Source of the DNA: Rhizobiales bacterium Ga0077545
GTDB lineage: Bacteria > Pseudomonadota > Alphaproteobacteria > Rhizobiales > Methylopilaceae
NCBI GenBank assembly: GCA_001464335.1
Contig: LNEV01000015.1
Span: forward strand, 62,001 to 126,000
Reading direction: 5' to 3'
Length of the DNA: 64,000 nt
Below the pieces are notes generated by a model. That model was not told the origin of the DNA and ran no database searches. It saw only the letters and a list, made by a program, of their open reading frames with translations. A program made the translations under genes and the position numbers. Below, piece after piece: positions 56,079-63,526 of the stretch; within the stretch, counting starts at the first letter, position 1, and each line of letters opens with the position of its first letter.

Positions 56079-56402
56079 ATGCTTAAGATGCTCACCCTCA
56101 CCGCTGTTGCGGCCTCGCTCGCCCTCTCGGCTCCCGCCATGGCGTTTCCGAACGGGCCGAAGAATGTTCAGAACGTGCCGCAGCCGAAACTGCCCGGCCC
56201 GATGAAGCCCGGCGTTTTCAAGCTGCCGCCGAAGCCCGGCCCGAAAGCCCCCAAGGGCGGCTTCAACAACGGCGCCGCCTTTGGCGCGCTGCTGGGCGTC
56301 GGCATCCTGACCGCCGCCGCCATTGCCGCCTCGGCCGACGACGAGGAATGCTGGCAGGAAGAGCGCGACGGCGACCTCGTCACGGTCTGCGTCGACCGGT
56401 AA
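56079..56402 (+). CDS. small secreted Gly/Pro/Lys-rich protein
   Basis: 107 residues; signal peptide MLKMLTLTAVAASLALSAPAMA, then a Pro/Lys/Gly-rich stretch (PKPGPKAPKGGF) , a hydrophobic GALLGVGILTAAAIAA segment, and a short Cys-containing tail ECWQEERDGDLVTVCVDR. No known family. Possibly a membrane-anchored periplasmic protein. Downstream lies a 9-bp inverted repeat at 56413-56440 that could be its terminator stem, though no T run follows. Confidence 0.7.
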   Translation: MLKMLTLTAVAASLALSAPAMAFPNGPKNVQNVPQPKLPGPMKPGVFKLPPKPGPKAPKGGFNNGAAFGALLGVGILTAAAIAASADDEECWQEERDGDLVTVCVDR

Positions 56403-56412
56403 TCTTTGGTCC

Positions 56413-56440
56413 GCGTCTCTTCCGAAGCCGAAAGAGACGC
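56413..56440. repeat. perfect inverted repeat after the small secreted protein gene
   Basis: GCGTCTCTT (56413-56421) and AAGAGACGC (56432-56440), 10-base loop, in the 117-base gap before the cyclic-nucleotide-binding protein gene. No T run on either strand, so it may be an RNA hairpin or an operator. Confidence 0.5.
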
Positions 56441-56519
56441 ACGGCCGGTCGAGGCCCGTCATCAATCCGTAATCGAACTGTCATACCTCGCACATAAACG
56501 GGGTGGCGGGCGGAGTGCG

Positions 56520-57149
56520 ATGGCGACGGTTCTCAATTATCTCATGATCCTGTCGTGGGTCGCGGCGGGGCTGTCGATCATCAGCGCCTTCGTGCGTACG
56601 ATGATCCCACTGCGGATCATGTCGGTGTGGAGCAATGCCGCGAAATTCGGCTATGCGGCGGGCATCGGCTCCCTGCTCGGGCTCGTCGAATATGCCGTGC
56701 TGCTGCCGCTCAATCTTTACCGCCTGCACCAGATGCGCCAGCTCATCCGCTCGATCCGCAACGCGCAGGCGGGCGATTTCAACCACGAATGGCTGGCGCC
56801 CTTCGCCACGACACGCCGCCTCGGCAGCGGCGAGATCGTCTTCCGCAAGGGCGATCCGGGCGATCGGCTTTATCTGCTGTCGAGCGGACGTATCCTGTTT
56901 CAGGAGATCGGCATCGAGATCGGGTCCGGCACATTGTTCGGCGAGCTTGCCTTCTTCACCCGCGACGGCACGCGCACGCAGACCGCCGTCTGCCTCAGCG
57001 ATTGCGAACTGTTGTCGATTACCGAAGACCGGCTCGAACAGCTCTATTTCCAGAACCCGCAATTCGGCTGGTATCTCATCAAGCTGATCGCCCAGCGGCT
57101 GGTCGACAACGCCCAGCGCATGCAGGACGCACAAAAATCAAAAGTCTGA
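56520..57149 (+). CDS. membrane-anchored cyclic-nucleotide-binding domain protein
   Basis: 209 residues from ATG 56520 (GGAG before it). Three N-terminal TM segments (residues 3-25, 38-60 in part), then a cytosolic cyclic-nucleotide-binding beta roll: GEIVFRKGDPGDRLYLLSSGRILF, phosphate cassette GTLFGELAFFTRDGTRTQTAV (Arg retained). No HTH or ion-pore follows, so it is neither Crp-like nor a channel. It may act as a membrane cNMP sensor for an unknown partner. Confidence 0.82.
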   Translation: MATVLNYLMILSWVAAGLSIISAFVRTMIPLRIMSVWSNAAKFGYAAGIGSLLGLVEYAVLLPLNLYRLHQMRQLIRSIRNAQAGDFNHEWLAPFATTRRLGSGEIVFRKGDPGDRLYLLSSGRILFQEIGIEIGSGTLFGELAFFTRDGTRTQTAVCLSDCELLSITEDRLEQLYFQNPQFGWYLIKLIAQRLVDNAQRMQDAQKSKV

Positions 57150-57228
57150 TCGCACGGAGTTTGACATCGGCAACGCCGCAGGCAACATCAGGCGCCTTTT
57201 CGCCGACCCTGAGCCTGCGGAGCCGCCC

Positions 57229-57396
57229 ATGGCCGACCAACAGTACAAGAAAGCGCCGCCGCGCAAGAAAGCCCAAGTCAAACGGGTTGCGCTCTCCGAC
57301 GACGCCAAGCGCGCGTATGAAGAGATGATGCAGAAACGCGATGCGGATGAGAAAACCTACAAAACGCATCTCGATGGCGGAAACCGGCGGGCCTGA
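57229..57396 (+). CDS. 55-residue charged small protein
   Basis: ATG 57229, ribosome site CGGAG 7 bases before. Basic N-terminal half (KKAPPRKKAQVKRVAL) and helical charged C-terminal half (DDAKRAYEEMMQKRDADEKTYKTHLDGG). No family recognised. Its TGA stop (57394-57396) is the loop of the terminator hairpin, and the codons for its last residues form the left arm. Confidence 0.7.
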   Translation: MADQQYKKAPPRKKAQVKRVALSDDAKRAYEEMMQKRDADEKTYKTHLDGGNRRA

Positions 57397-57409
57397 GGCC
57401 CGCTTTTTT
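57387..57409 (+). terminator. intrinsic terminator with a stop codon as its loop
   Basis: GCGGGCC (57387-57393), loop TGA (57394-57396, the stop codon), GGCCCGC (57397-57403), then T6. A three-base loop that is exactly the stop codon. Confidence 0.88.
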
Positions 57410-57441
57410 CTTGCCTGTGCGCCCGGCCTGCCTGCGTCCGG

Positions 57442-58026
57442 TCACTGAGACGCCGGCGCGGTGCGGATCGTCCGGCGGTCCTCGATCCGCAGCCACAGGC
57501 GTTTGAGGCGCGGGCGCAGGAGCCTTTTGAGATCCTCCAGCGTGCGCGGGCGCATCAGTGTGCGCACACCGGCCTCCACCTCGTCGGCGATTTCCGGAAC
57601 GCTGCGGGCTGCCGGAATGGCACGGCCGTTCTCGATGGGCATGTCGGCGGGCGCCGCCTCGGCTCTGGCGCGGGGCTTCTGGCCCGGCTTCGCACGGGGC
57701 TGGGGCTTGTCCGGCACGATGACGAACACCTGCTCGAAACAGGCGTGATATTGCCGGGCGTTCCAGGCGCTGCCGCACAGAAAGACATGACCCGGGCGCG
57801 CGAACAGTTTCGCGACGGCCGCATTGTCCCAGGCGAAGCGATGGGTCTGGAAATCGACCGGCGCGGGCGGCGGCCCGTCGAGCGCCTCGCCGGTCCTGAT
57901 GTTGCGCCAGCCGGTCAGCCCTTCGACGTCCTCGGCATCCAGCGCATCGAGCCCGCGTTTGCGCAACTCGTAGACGAGGGCCGATTTTCCGGCCCCGCCC
58001 AGCCCGGTGATGAGGAAAAACGCCAC
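57442..58026 (-). CDS. small P-loop NTPase-like protein of unknown function
   Basis: 194 residues from GTG 58026 with GGAGGG six bases upstream; a longer frame to 58098 lacks support. Opens with a Walker A loop (FFLITGLGGAGKSALVYELRKRGLDALDAEDV) like nucleotide or shikimate kinases, with a possible Asp-Glu pair. The middle has VFLCGSAWNARQYHACFEQVFVIV, and the C-terminal half is basic and Pro-rich. Perhaps a kinase-like protein without a known substrate. Confidence 0.7.
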   Translation of the reverse strand: MAFFLITGLGGAGKSALVYELRKRGLDALDAEDVEGLTGWRNIRTGEALDGPPPAPVDFQTHRFAWDNAAVAKLFARPGHVFLCGSAWNARQYHACFEQVFVIVPDKPQPRAKPGQKPRARAEAAPADMPIENGRAIPAARSVPEIADEVEAGVRTLMRPRTLEDLKRLLRPRLKRLWLRIEDRRTIRTAPASQ

Positions 58027-58134
58027 GTCCCGCCCTCCGACGGCTTGGCTTACGGGAACCGGCGGGCAATTCCTAGCGCACGAAGGTGGCGCTTTCATCT
58101 ACATTTCGCCATCGGGCTTTGCTAGAACCTTCCC

Positions 58135-58767
58135 ATGTCCGACACAGCGTCCCGCCTCATGCTCGTCAGCCCCGTCCTGGGCGCCGATGCCGATTTTCTC
58201 CCCGCTCTGGAAGCGGCCCTCAGTGGCGCCCCGTTCGCTGCCGTCGTGCTGCGTGTCGAGCGGGAGGCCGACGAGCGCGCTTTGCTGAAGGTGCTGAAGC
58301 CTCTCGTCGATGCCGTGCAGACCGCCGGGGCCGCGGCCCTGATCGAAGGCGCGCCCGATCTCGTCGGCAAATCGGGCGCGGACGGCATCCACGCCCTCGG
58401 CGTCACGCAGACGAAAGACGCCGTCGAGCGCTTCAAGCCGGAGAAGATCGTCGGCGCGGGCGGCCTTCGCACCCGCGACGAGGCGATGTCCGCCGGCGAG
58501 ACCCATTGCGACTACGTCCTGTTCGGCGATCCCGGCAAAGGCGGCACGCCGCCGGCCGACAGCGTGGCGGATCGCTGCGCGTGGTGGGCGGAAATCTTCA
58601 ACACGCCCTGCGTCGGACAGGCCGAGACGCTGGACGCCGTCGCGCCGATTGCCGAGACCGAGGCCGAATTCGTCGCCTTCGGCAGCTTCGTATGGACACA
58701 TGCGGAAGGGCCGGACGCCGCCGTGCGCGCGGCCCTTGCCGCGCTGCCCGCAGACCAGTCCGCATGA
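58135..58767 (+). CDS. ThiE-like (thiamine phosphate synthase family) protein, divergent
   Basis: 210 residues, TIM-barrel family resemblance: PLVDAVQTAGAAALIEGAPDLVGKSGADGIHALGV, then VGAGGLRTRDEAMSAGE and CDYVLFGDPGKGG. In true ThiE these stretches carry HLGQ-D and YVGxGPxxxTxTK, which bind pyrophosphate; here those residues are not kept, and the N-terminal RxK region is also absent. So it may be a ThiE-fold protein with a changed role. Its stop overlaps the next gene as ATGA. Confidence 0.7.
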   Translation: MSDTASRLMLVSPVLGADADFLPALEAALSGAPFAAVVLRVEREADERALLKVLKPLVDAVQTAGAAALIEGAPDLVGKSGADGIHALGVTQTKDAVERFKPEKIVGAGGLRTRDEAMSAGETHCDYVLFGDPGKGGTPPADSVADRCAWWAEIFNTPCVGQAETLDAVAPIAETEAEFVAFGSFVWTHAEGPDAAVRAALAALPADQSA

Positions 58768-59792
58768 CGATCCGTACACCGCTCGCCGTCTTTGTGCTTG
58801 GCGCCTCGCTGTTCGCGGCGCCGGCTTTTTCCGCGCCGCCCGATCTTCCCGCCATCGAGGCCGCGCCCCAACTGTCCTCGCTCGCGCCGCCCGCGGAACC
58901 GCAGGGCGATGTTGCCTTCGGCGCTTACCAGCGCGGCGAATATCTGCTTGCGATGACCGAGGCGCTGAAGCGTGTCGAGAACAAGGAGGACACCGGGCCC
59001 GCGATGACGCTGATCGGCTTTCTCTACGAGAACGGCCTCGGCTTTCCACGCGACACGAAAAAGGCCGCCGAATGGTACGAGCTCGGCGCGAAAGAGGGCG
59101 ACGCAAATTCCATGGTCGCTCTGGCGCTGCTGAAGCTTGAGGGCGACGGCACCGGAAAAGACCGTCCGGGTGCGGCCGATCTGTTCGAGAAGGCCGCCGC
59201 GCAGGGCGATCCCATCGCCCTTTACAACACCGGCCTTTTGCGGATGCAGGGCGATGTGCGCCCGCACGACATCGCCGCCGCCGCGCGCGATTTCAAGGCA
59301 TCGGCGGAAGCGGGCAATGTCGATGGTCAATACGCGTGGGCGGTGTGCCTGCGCGAAGGGCGCGGCGTCGAGGCTGACCGCACGCTCGGTGCCGATTTCC
59401 TTGCAAAGGCCGCAGCCCAGGGCCACACCGACGCCATGGCCGAATATGCCATCGCAATGTTCAACGGCGACGGCACGCCGAAGAACGAGGACGGCGCGGC
59501 GCGCCTCTTCCGCCAGGCCGCCGCCAAGGGCCATGTCATCGCGATGAACCGCCTCGCGCGCCTGTACGCGGCGGGACGCGGCGTCGAGGGCAACAACGTC
59601 ACGGCCGCCGCCTGGTATCTCCTCGCCCGCAAGCTCGGCTCGGCCGATCCTTTCCTCGACGATCTTCTGGCCGGGCTCGCGCCGGAACGGCTCGCGGAGG
59701 CCGAGAAGCAGTCCGCCACGCTGCTCCAGCCGGGGGCGCGCGCGGCGGCTCTCGACACGGCGGGCGGTGCGGGCGCAAACGCCGCCCCCTGA
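58764..59792 (+). CDS. secreted Sel1-like repeat (TPR) protein
   Basis: 342 residues from ATG 58764, overlapping the previous stop by four bases, so translationally coupled. Signal peptide ends APAFSA. Six or more Sel1 repeats of about 36 residues: AMTLIGFLYENGLGFPRDTKKAAEWYELGAKEGD, SMVALALLKLEGDGTGKDRPGAADLFEKAAAQGD, and similar. Typical role: periplasmic scaffold in envelope or signalling complexes; partner unknown. Confidence 0.88.
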   Translation: MTIRTPLAVFVLGASLFAAPAFSAPPDLPAIEAAPQLSSLAPPAEPQGDVAFGAYQRGEYLLAMTEALKRVENKEDTGPAMTLIGFLYENGLGFPRDTKKAAEWYELGAKEGDANSMVALALLKLEGDGTGKDRPGAADLFEKAAAQGDPIALYNTGLLRMQGDVRPHDIAAAARDFKASAEAGNVDGQYAWAVCLREGRGVEADRTLGADFLAKAAAQGHTDAMAEYAIAMFNGDGTPKNEDGAARLFRQAAAKGHVIAMNRLARLYAAGRGVEGNNVTAAAWYLLARKLGSADPFLDDLLAGLAPERLAEAEKQSATLLQPGARAAALDTAGGAGANAAP

Positions 59793-59868
59793 CCCGCCTC
59801 TTGACGCTTCCCCGGGCAAGGTCCAGTAAACCGCCCTCCCTTCCGACCCCTTTTCTTTCAGGCTCTCA

Positions 59869-60657
59869 ATGGCCCGCTCTCCGCTTATGAACGTCATGGT
59901 CCAGGCCGCCACCAAAGCGGGGCGCGGCATGCGGCGCGATTTCGGCGAAGTCGAGCAATTGCAGGTCTCGATCAAGGGCCCGTCGGATTTCGTCTCGGCG
60001 GCCGACAGGAAGGCCGAGGACATTCTCGTCAAGGAACTCCAGAAGGGCCGCCCGGATGTGGGCTTTCTGCTGGAGGAAGGCGGCGAGATCGAGGGCCGTG
60101 ACCCGACCCAGCGCTTCATCATCGACCCGCTCGACGGCACGACGAACTTCCTGCACGGAATCCCGCAATTCGCCGTTTCGGTGGCGCTTGAAAAGAACGG
60201 CAACATCGTCGCGGGCGTCGTCTACAACCCCATCACCGACGAGCTGTTCACCGCCGAGCGCGGCAACGGCGCCTTCCTCAACGACCGCCGCATCCGCGTC
60301 GCGGTGCGCCGCGATCTCACCGATTGCGTGATTGGCACCGGCGTGACGCATCGCGGCAAGGGCGACCACGCGCTGTTCGGTCGCGAACTGCGCGCCATAC
60401 AGGTCGACGTGGCCGGCATCCGCCGTATGGGCGCGGCATCCCTCGATCTTGCGTATGTCGCGGCGGGACGTCTTGACGGGTTCTGGGAGCGCGATCTGAA
60501 GCCGTGGGACATCGCCGCCGGCATTCTGCTGATCCGCGAAGCGGGCGGCTATGTCTCCGACCTCAACGGCCGCGAAGACATGTTCGACGAAGGCCATCTC
60601 GTCGCCGGCAACGAGATCGTGCAGAAGGCGCTGCTGGCGCGCCTGAAGGGCGCGTAA
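59869..60657 (+). CDS. suhB: inositol monophosphatase family protein (SuhB-like)
   Basis: 262 residues. Magnesium-dependent sugar-phosphate phosphatase motifs: FLLEEGGEIEG (Glu), IDPLDGTTNFLHGIPQFAVSVAL (two Asp), and WDIAAGILLIREAGGYV (Asp). Related to SuhB, which also modulates rRNA transcription in enterobacteria. I looked for the suhB-type RNA motif upstream and did not see it. Confidence 0.93.
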   Translation: MARSPLMNVMVQAATKAGRGMRRDFGEVEQLQVSIKGPSDFVSAADRKAEDILVKELQKGRPDVGFLLEEGGEIEGRDPTQRFIIDPLDGTTNFLHGIPQFAVSVALEKNGNIVAGVVYNPITDELFTAERGNGAFLNDRRIRVAVRRDLTDCVIGTGVTHRGKGDHALFGRELRAIQVDVAGIRRMGAASLDLAYVAAGRLDGFWERDLKPWDIAAGILLIREAGGYVSDLNGREDMFDEGHLVAGNEIVQKALLARLKGA

Positions 60658-60662
60658 CCGTT

Positions 60663-60702
60663 CCCCGGACCGCGTGCGCGAAGGGCATCGCGTGATCCGG
60701 GG
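60663..60702. repeat. intergenic palindrome, type A copy 1
   Basis: CCCCGGA (60663-60669) and TCCGGGG (60696-60702) with a GC-rich spacer, between suhB and the DUF465 gene. It shares the outer arms and inner GCGC-type stem with the other copies at 60757, 63437 and 63492. Confidence 0.45.
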
Positions 60703-60756
60703 TCCAGACACAAGGGCGGCGAAGCCGCTCAATGTGCTCCGCTCCTTCCTCCTGGT

Positions 60757-60795
60757 TCCCGGATCGGCGCTGCGCTTCGCGCAGCTTGTCCGGGA
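60757..60795. repeat. intergenic palindrome, type A copy 2
   Basis: TCCCGGA (60757-60763) and TCCGGGA (60789-60795), inner stem GCTGCGC/GCGCAGC. Ends 4 bases before the DUF465 stop at 60799. Confidence 0.55.
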
Positions 60796-60798
60796 CAC

Positions 60799-61011
60799 CT
60801 ACGCGCTGATGTCCGGCGTCAGCGTGTCTTCGAGATGGGCGATGCGGTCCTTGAGCCAGAGCTTTCGCTTCTTGAGACGCTGAACCTGCAGCCGGTCTCC
60901 CGTGCCGATCCGTTCCAGCGCCAGGATCGCGGCATCGAGATCGCTGTGCTCTTCCTCGAGGCGAGACAATTCGGCGCGCATCACGCCCTCTTCGTCCTCA
61001 TACTCGCTCAT
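60799..61011 (-). CDS. DUF465 (YdcH-type) coiled-coil peptide
   Basis: 70 residues from ATG 61011 (MSEYEDEEGVMRAELSRLEEEHSDLD). The family core is a helix with SRLEEEHSDLDAAILALE and a basic helix LQVQRLKKRKLWLKDRIAHLED. Role unknown; divergent from a second DUF465 gene at 61224. Confidence 0.88.
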   Translation of the reverse strand: MSEYEDEEGVMRAELSRLEEEHSDLDAAILALERIGTGDRLQVQRLKKRKLWLKDRIAHLEDTLTPDISA

Positions 61012-61223
61012 GCCTGCACGCCCACCGCAGCATTCTCGAATGCCATGCCCACCACCGCTTTGTCCGCCGCTCCGGCGCGTCCTCACGCGTAAATTACCAT
61101 GAACCTTTTGGATTTCATCCACGCCCTGCCGCGACTGTGACAAACTTCATGTGTCGAATTGGACAGGCTGTGGGGTCCATGCAAAGCTGGCTTGTCTTAG
61201 TCAAGCTACAGGAGGAGATCCGA

Positions 61224-61412
61224 ATGTCGATGACGTCTCATCTTTCAGCGCTTGAGCAGAAACATAAGTCCCTCGAACAGCAGATCGCCGAAGAGATGTC
61301 CCGCCCGCTCGCCGATGTCGTGCGGGTGCGAGAGCTGAAGCGCCAGAAGCTCAAGCTGAAGGACGAGATCACCCGCCTCAAGACGAACACTTCGGGCGCA
61401 ACCCTCCACTGA
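61224..61412 (+). CDS. DUF465 (YdcH-type) coiled-coil peptide, second copy
   Basis: 62 residues from ATG 61224 with a near-perfect ribosome site GGAGGAGA. MTSHLSALEQKHKSLEQQIAEEMSRPLADVVRVRELKRQKLKLKDEITRL, shown here in part, has the same two-helix pattern as its divergent neighbour. Probably highly expressed, given the ribosome site. Confidence 0.9.
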   Translation: MSMTSHLSALEQKHKSLEQQIAEEMSRPLADVVRVRELKRQKLKLKDEITRLKTNTSGATLH

Positions 61413-61454
61413 CGAGCAATATGGACGCGAGGGCGATCAGCCCTCGTCGTCCCC

Positions 61455-62174
61455 TCAGCCTTCGTCTTCTTCGTCGTCGCGGCGCAGATTTTTCAGCTTC
61501 GAGAACACCGAATCGGCGTCGATCTTTTCCTCGTCGTCGCGGCGGCGCTCGGATGGCGCAAAATCGGCGAACGGCGAATGCGGCTCGGCCGTCGTGACTT
61601 CGGCCGGGAGCAGGGTCTGCGCGTCCTCGCCTTCGGGGCGCGGCGGCAGGCCCTTCGAGGCCTTGTTCACTTCGAAATCGAGATCGAGCTGCGAGCACAG
61701 GCTCAGCGCGACCGGATCGATCGGCTGAAGCGAGGCGATGTTCCAGTGGGTGCGCTCGCGGATCGACTGGATCGTCGTCTTGGTCGTGCCGACGAGGCGC
61801 ATGATCTGCGCGTCCTTGAGCTCGGGATGGCTGCGCAGCAGCCACAGAATGGCGCTCGGACGGTCGTGGCGGCGCGACACCGGCGTGTAGCGCGGGCCTT
61901 TGCGGCGCTTGGGTTCCGGCAGGCGCACTTTGCTTTCCTGCAGCTTCAGGCGCAACGACGGGTCCTTCTCGGCCTTCTCGACGTCCTCGCGCACCAATTG
62001 CCCGCCGGAGATGGGATCGATGCCGCGAATGCCCTGCGCGGCATCGCCGTCGGCGATGGCTTTCACCTCGAGCTCATGCAGATGGCAGAAGTCGGCGATC
62101 TGGGCGAACGACAACGACGTGTTGTCGACGAGCCAGACGGCGGTAGCCTTCGGCATCAGCGGCGCGTTCGACAT
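61455..62174 (-). CDS. trcR: cell-cycle transcriptional regulator TrcR (DUF1013)
   Basis: 239 residues: N-terminal MPKATAVWLVDNTSLSFAQIADFCHLHELEVKAIADG..., shown here in part, looks like an HTH; conserved IRGIDPISGGQLVREDVEKAEKDP and RRHDRPSAILWLLRSHPELKDAQIMRLVGTTKTTIQSIRERTHWN, then an acidic tail. The family is unique to Alphaproteobacteria and nearly essential; described as a cell-cycle regulator that binds RNA polymerase-related targets. Divergent from the DUF1192 gene. Confidence 0.93.
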   Translation of the reverse strand: MSNAPLMPKATAVWLVDNTSLSFAQIADFCHLHELEVKAIADGDAAQGIRGIDPISGGQLVREDVEKAEKDPSLRLKLQESKVRLPEPKRRKGPRYTPVSRRHDRPSAILWLLRSHPELKDAQIMRLVGTTKTTIQSIRERTHWNIASLQPIDPVALSLCSQLDLDFEVNKASKGLPPRPEGEDAQTLLPAEVTTAEPHSPFADFAPSERRRDDEEKIDADSVFSKLKNLRRDDEEDEG

Positions 62175-62359
62175 GACAAATCTCCTCGTGCGCTCCGCCC
62201 GCGGGGGCGAAACATGGTCTGTTCACAATGACCGGAATGATCGGAATATAAGAGATGCGCCGCGCCGAGGCAACGCGCCTTCGGGCATGCAAGGGGGGAT
62301 TTTCCAGCCCGATCGCGCTAAACTCCTCCATTCGTGACCTTCGAAGAGGAGAACTCCCC

Positions 62360-62560
62360 ATGCCGGGTTTCATCGAGGAAGAGAACAGGCCGCTGCTCAA
62401 GGTGGCTCATGAGATCGGCCAGGATCTTTACACGCTCTCGCTTGAAGACTTCGACGAGCGGATTGCCATGCTGAAGGCCGAAATCGCTCGGCTCGAAGAG
62501 GCGCGCAAGCAAAAGGCCACCCAACGTGCTGCAGCGGATAGCATTTTCGTCTCGAGATAG
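62360..62560 (+). CDS. DUF1192 domain protein
   Basis: 66 residues from ATG 62360 (AAGAGGAGAA before it). MPGFIEEENRPLLKVAHEIGQDLYTLSLEDFDERIAMLKAEIARLEEARKQK is the family pattern; a helical, probably coiled-coil peptide of unknown function. In Alphaproteobacteria it commonly lies upstream of rcdA, as here, though here a long gap with its own signals separates them. Confidence 0.88.
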   Translation: MPGFIEEENRPLLKVAHEIGQDLYTLSLEDFDERIAMLKAEIARLEEARKQKATQRAAADSIFVSR

Positions 62561-62610
62561 CGGCAAGATTACAGTATTCGTCCAAGTAAATGCCGGTGGA
62601 TATTGTGACG

Positions 62611-62650
62611 TTAACGTGGCGTTAAGGTTTCCAGGGTATTTACTTATTAT
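62611..62650 (+). promoter_or_regulatory. CtrA box overlapping a sigma70-type promoter
   Basis: TTAA (62611-62614), N7, TTAA (62622-62625) is an exact CtrA box. Its right half is also the -35 (TTAAGG, 62622-62627), followed after 17 bases by the -10 TATTAT (62645-62650). Overlap of a CtrA box with the -35 is the arrangement of CtrA-activated promoters in Caulobacter. Confidence 0.55.
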
Positions 62651-62656
62651 GTCCAG

Positions 62657-62741
62657 ATTTCTGGATTCGGGCGGCTCCCGCCGCCCAGTTTGACGCCTCC
62701 CTGTCATCAGACTTGAGCCGCCCCTCAGGCGGCTCTTTTTT
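62657..62741 (+). ncRNA. candidate CtrA-controlled small RNA upstream of rcdA
   Basis: Transcript predicted from the promoter above to the terminator. It contains one perfect hairpin GGGCGGC/GCCGCCC with loop TCCC (62669-62686), an unpaired pyrimidine stretch GCCTCCC (62695-62701), and a terminator hairpin GAGCCGCC/GGCGGCTC with loop CCTCA and T6 (62715-62741), about 85 nt in all. No reading frame. It could instead be the 3' end of the DUF1192 transcript. See findings. Confidence 0.45.
62715..62741 (+). terminator. intrinsic terminator before rcdA
   Basis: GAGCCGCC (62715-62722), loop CCTCA, GGCGGCTC (62728-62735), T6 run. It is 155 bases after the DUF1192 stop and 150 bases before rcdA. Confidence 0.92.
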
Positions 62742-62891
62742 GCGGGACCGCAGTCCACGCTATCCACCGATCCACCCTCGGCGGTAACCAATCATTAAAG
62801 TTTAACTTTTGTTTCCTCCTCATTCGCGCCAGTCTGTGGGTCCGCGGAGGGGGGCTTCCGCGTTGTGTGCCGTACAGGCCCCTTGTTGGAC

Positions 62892-63431
62892 ATGCGTAAC
62901 ATGAACGAGACGTCCGAGACGGCTGTCATCGACAGCGGAAACTACGTATCTTTCGGCCAGAAGCTGATTTCGTCGGAGGCGTTCCGTACCCTTTTTCGCG
63001 AGGGCATGAGCCTCGTCGAGGAAACAGCGGCCTATCTCGACGGCGATGGCCGCGAAGACAGCCGCAAGCTCGCCCGCACCGCCGCCCTCGCCTACGCGAC
63101 CGAAAGCATGCGCCTGACGACCCGCCTCATGCAGATCGCATCCTGGCTCCTGATCCAGCGCGCCGCCAATGAAGGCGAGATGAACCAGGATCAGGCGCGG
63201 CAGGAAAAACAGAAGATCAAGCTGACGACCGGCCGCTCCACTATTTCGGTGGACACGTTCACCAGCCTTCCCGAGCGGCTGCGCGACCTTGTGGACCGCA
63301 CGGAGCGCCTGCAGGGCCGGGTCCTGATGCTCGAAGCCCAGATCACCGGCACAGGCGGCGACCAGTCCCGCGACAACCCGATCGAAAGCCAGCTCGCGCT
63401 GCTCCGCACCGCCTTCGGCAGCGACGCCTGA
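62892..63431 (+). CDS. rcdA: RcdA-like regulator of CtrA degradation (DUF1465)
   Basis: 179 residues from ATG 62892; ATG 62901 (MNETSE) is also possible. Conserved FGQKLISSEAFRTLFREGMSLVEETAAYLDGDGREDSRKL and MRLTTRLMQIASWLLIQRAANEGEM are the DUF1465 hallmark. In Caulobacter RcdA is an adaptor that brings CtrA and other substrates to ClpXP via CpdR/PopA. The C-terminal part has a coiled-coil segment (LVDRTERLQGRVLMLEAQI). Preceded by several TTAA half sites. Confidence 0.92.
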   Translation: MRNMNETSETAVIDSGNYVSFGQKLISSEAFRTLFREGMSLVEETAAYLDGDGREDSRKLARTAALAYATESMRLTTRLMQIASWLLIQRAANEGEMNQDQARQEKQKIKLTTGRSTISVDTFTSLPERLRDLVDRTERLQGRVLMLEAQITGTGGDQSRDNPIESQLALLRTAFGSDA

Positions 63432-63436
63432 CGTTC

Positions 63437-63466
63437 TCCCGGAAAACGCGCAGCGTTTATCCGGGA
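63437..63466. repeat. intergenic palindrome, type A copy 3
   Basis: TCCCGGA (63437-63443) and TCCGGGA (63460-63466), with inner AAACGC/GCGTTT. Starts 5 bases after the rcdA stop. Confidence 0.55.
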
Positions 63467-63491
63467 CCGCTCTCCATTTTTTGCAAAACGA

Positions 63492-63517
63492 TCCCGGATC
63501 GGCTGCGCCGTCCGGGA
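63492..63517. repeat. intergenic palindrome, type A copy 4
   Basis: ATCCCGGA...TCCGGGAT palindrome (63491-63518 with arms 63492-63498 and 63511-63517). Next to copy 3. Confidence 0.55.
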
Positions 63518-63526
63518 TGACGTGGC

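Noticed and set aside
59793..59868. suhB RNA motif before the inositol monophosphatase gene
   Set aside because: I looked for hairpins with C/U-rich loops as expected from the alphaproteobacterial suhB motif and found no convincing fold.
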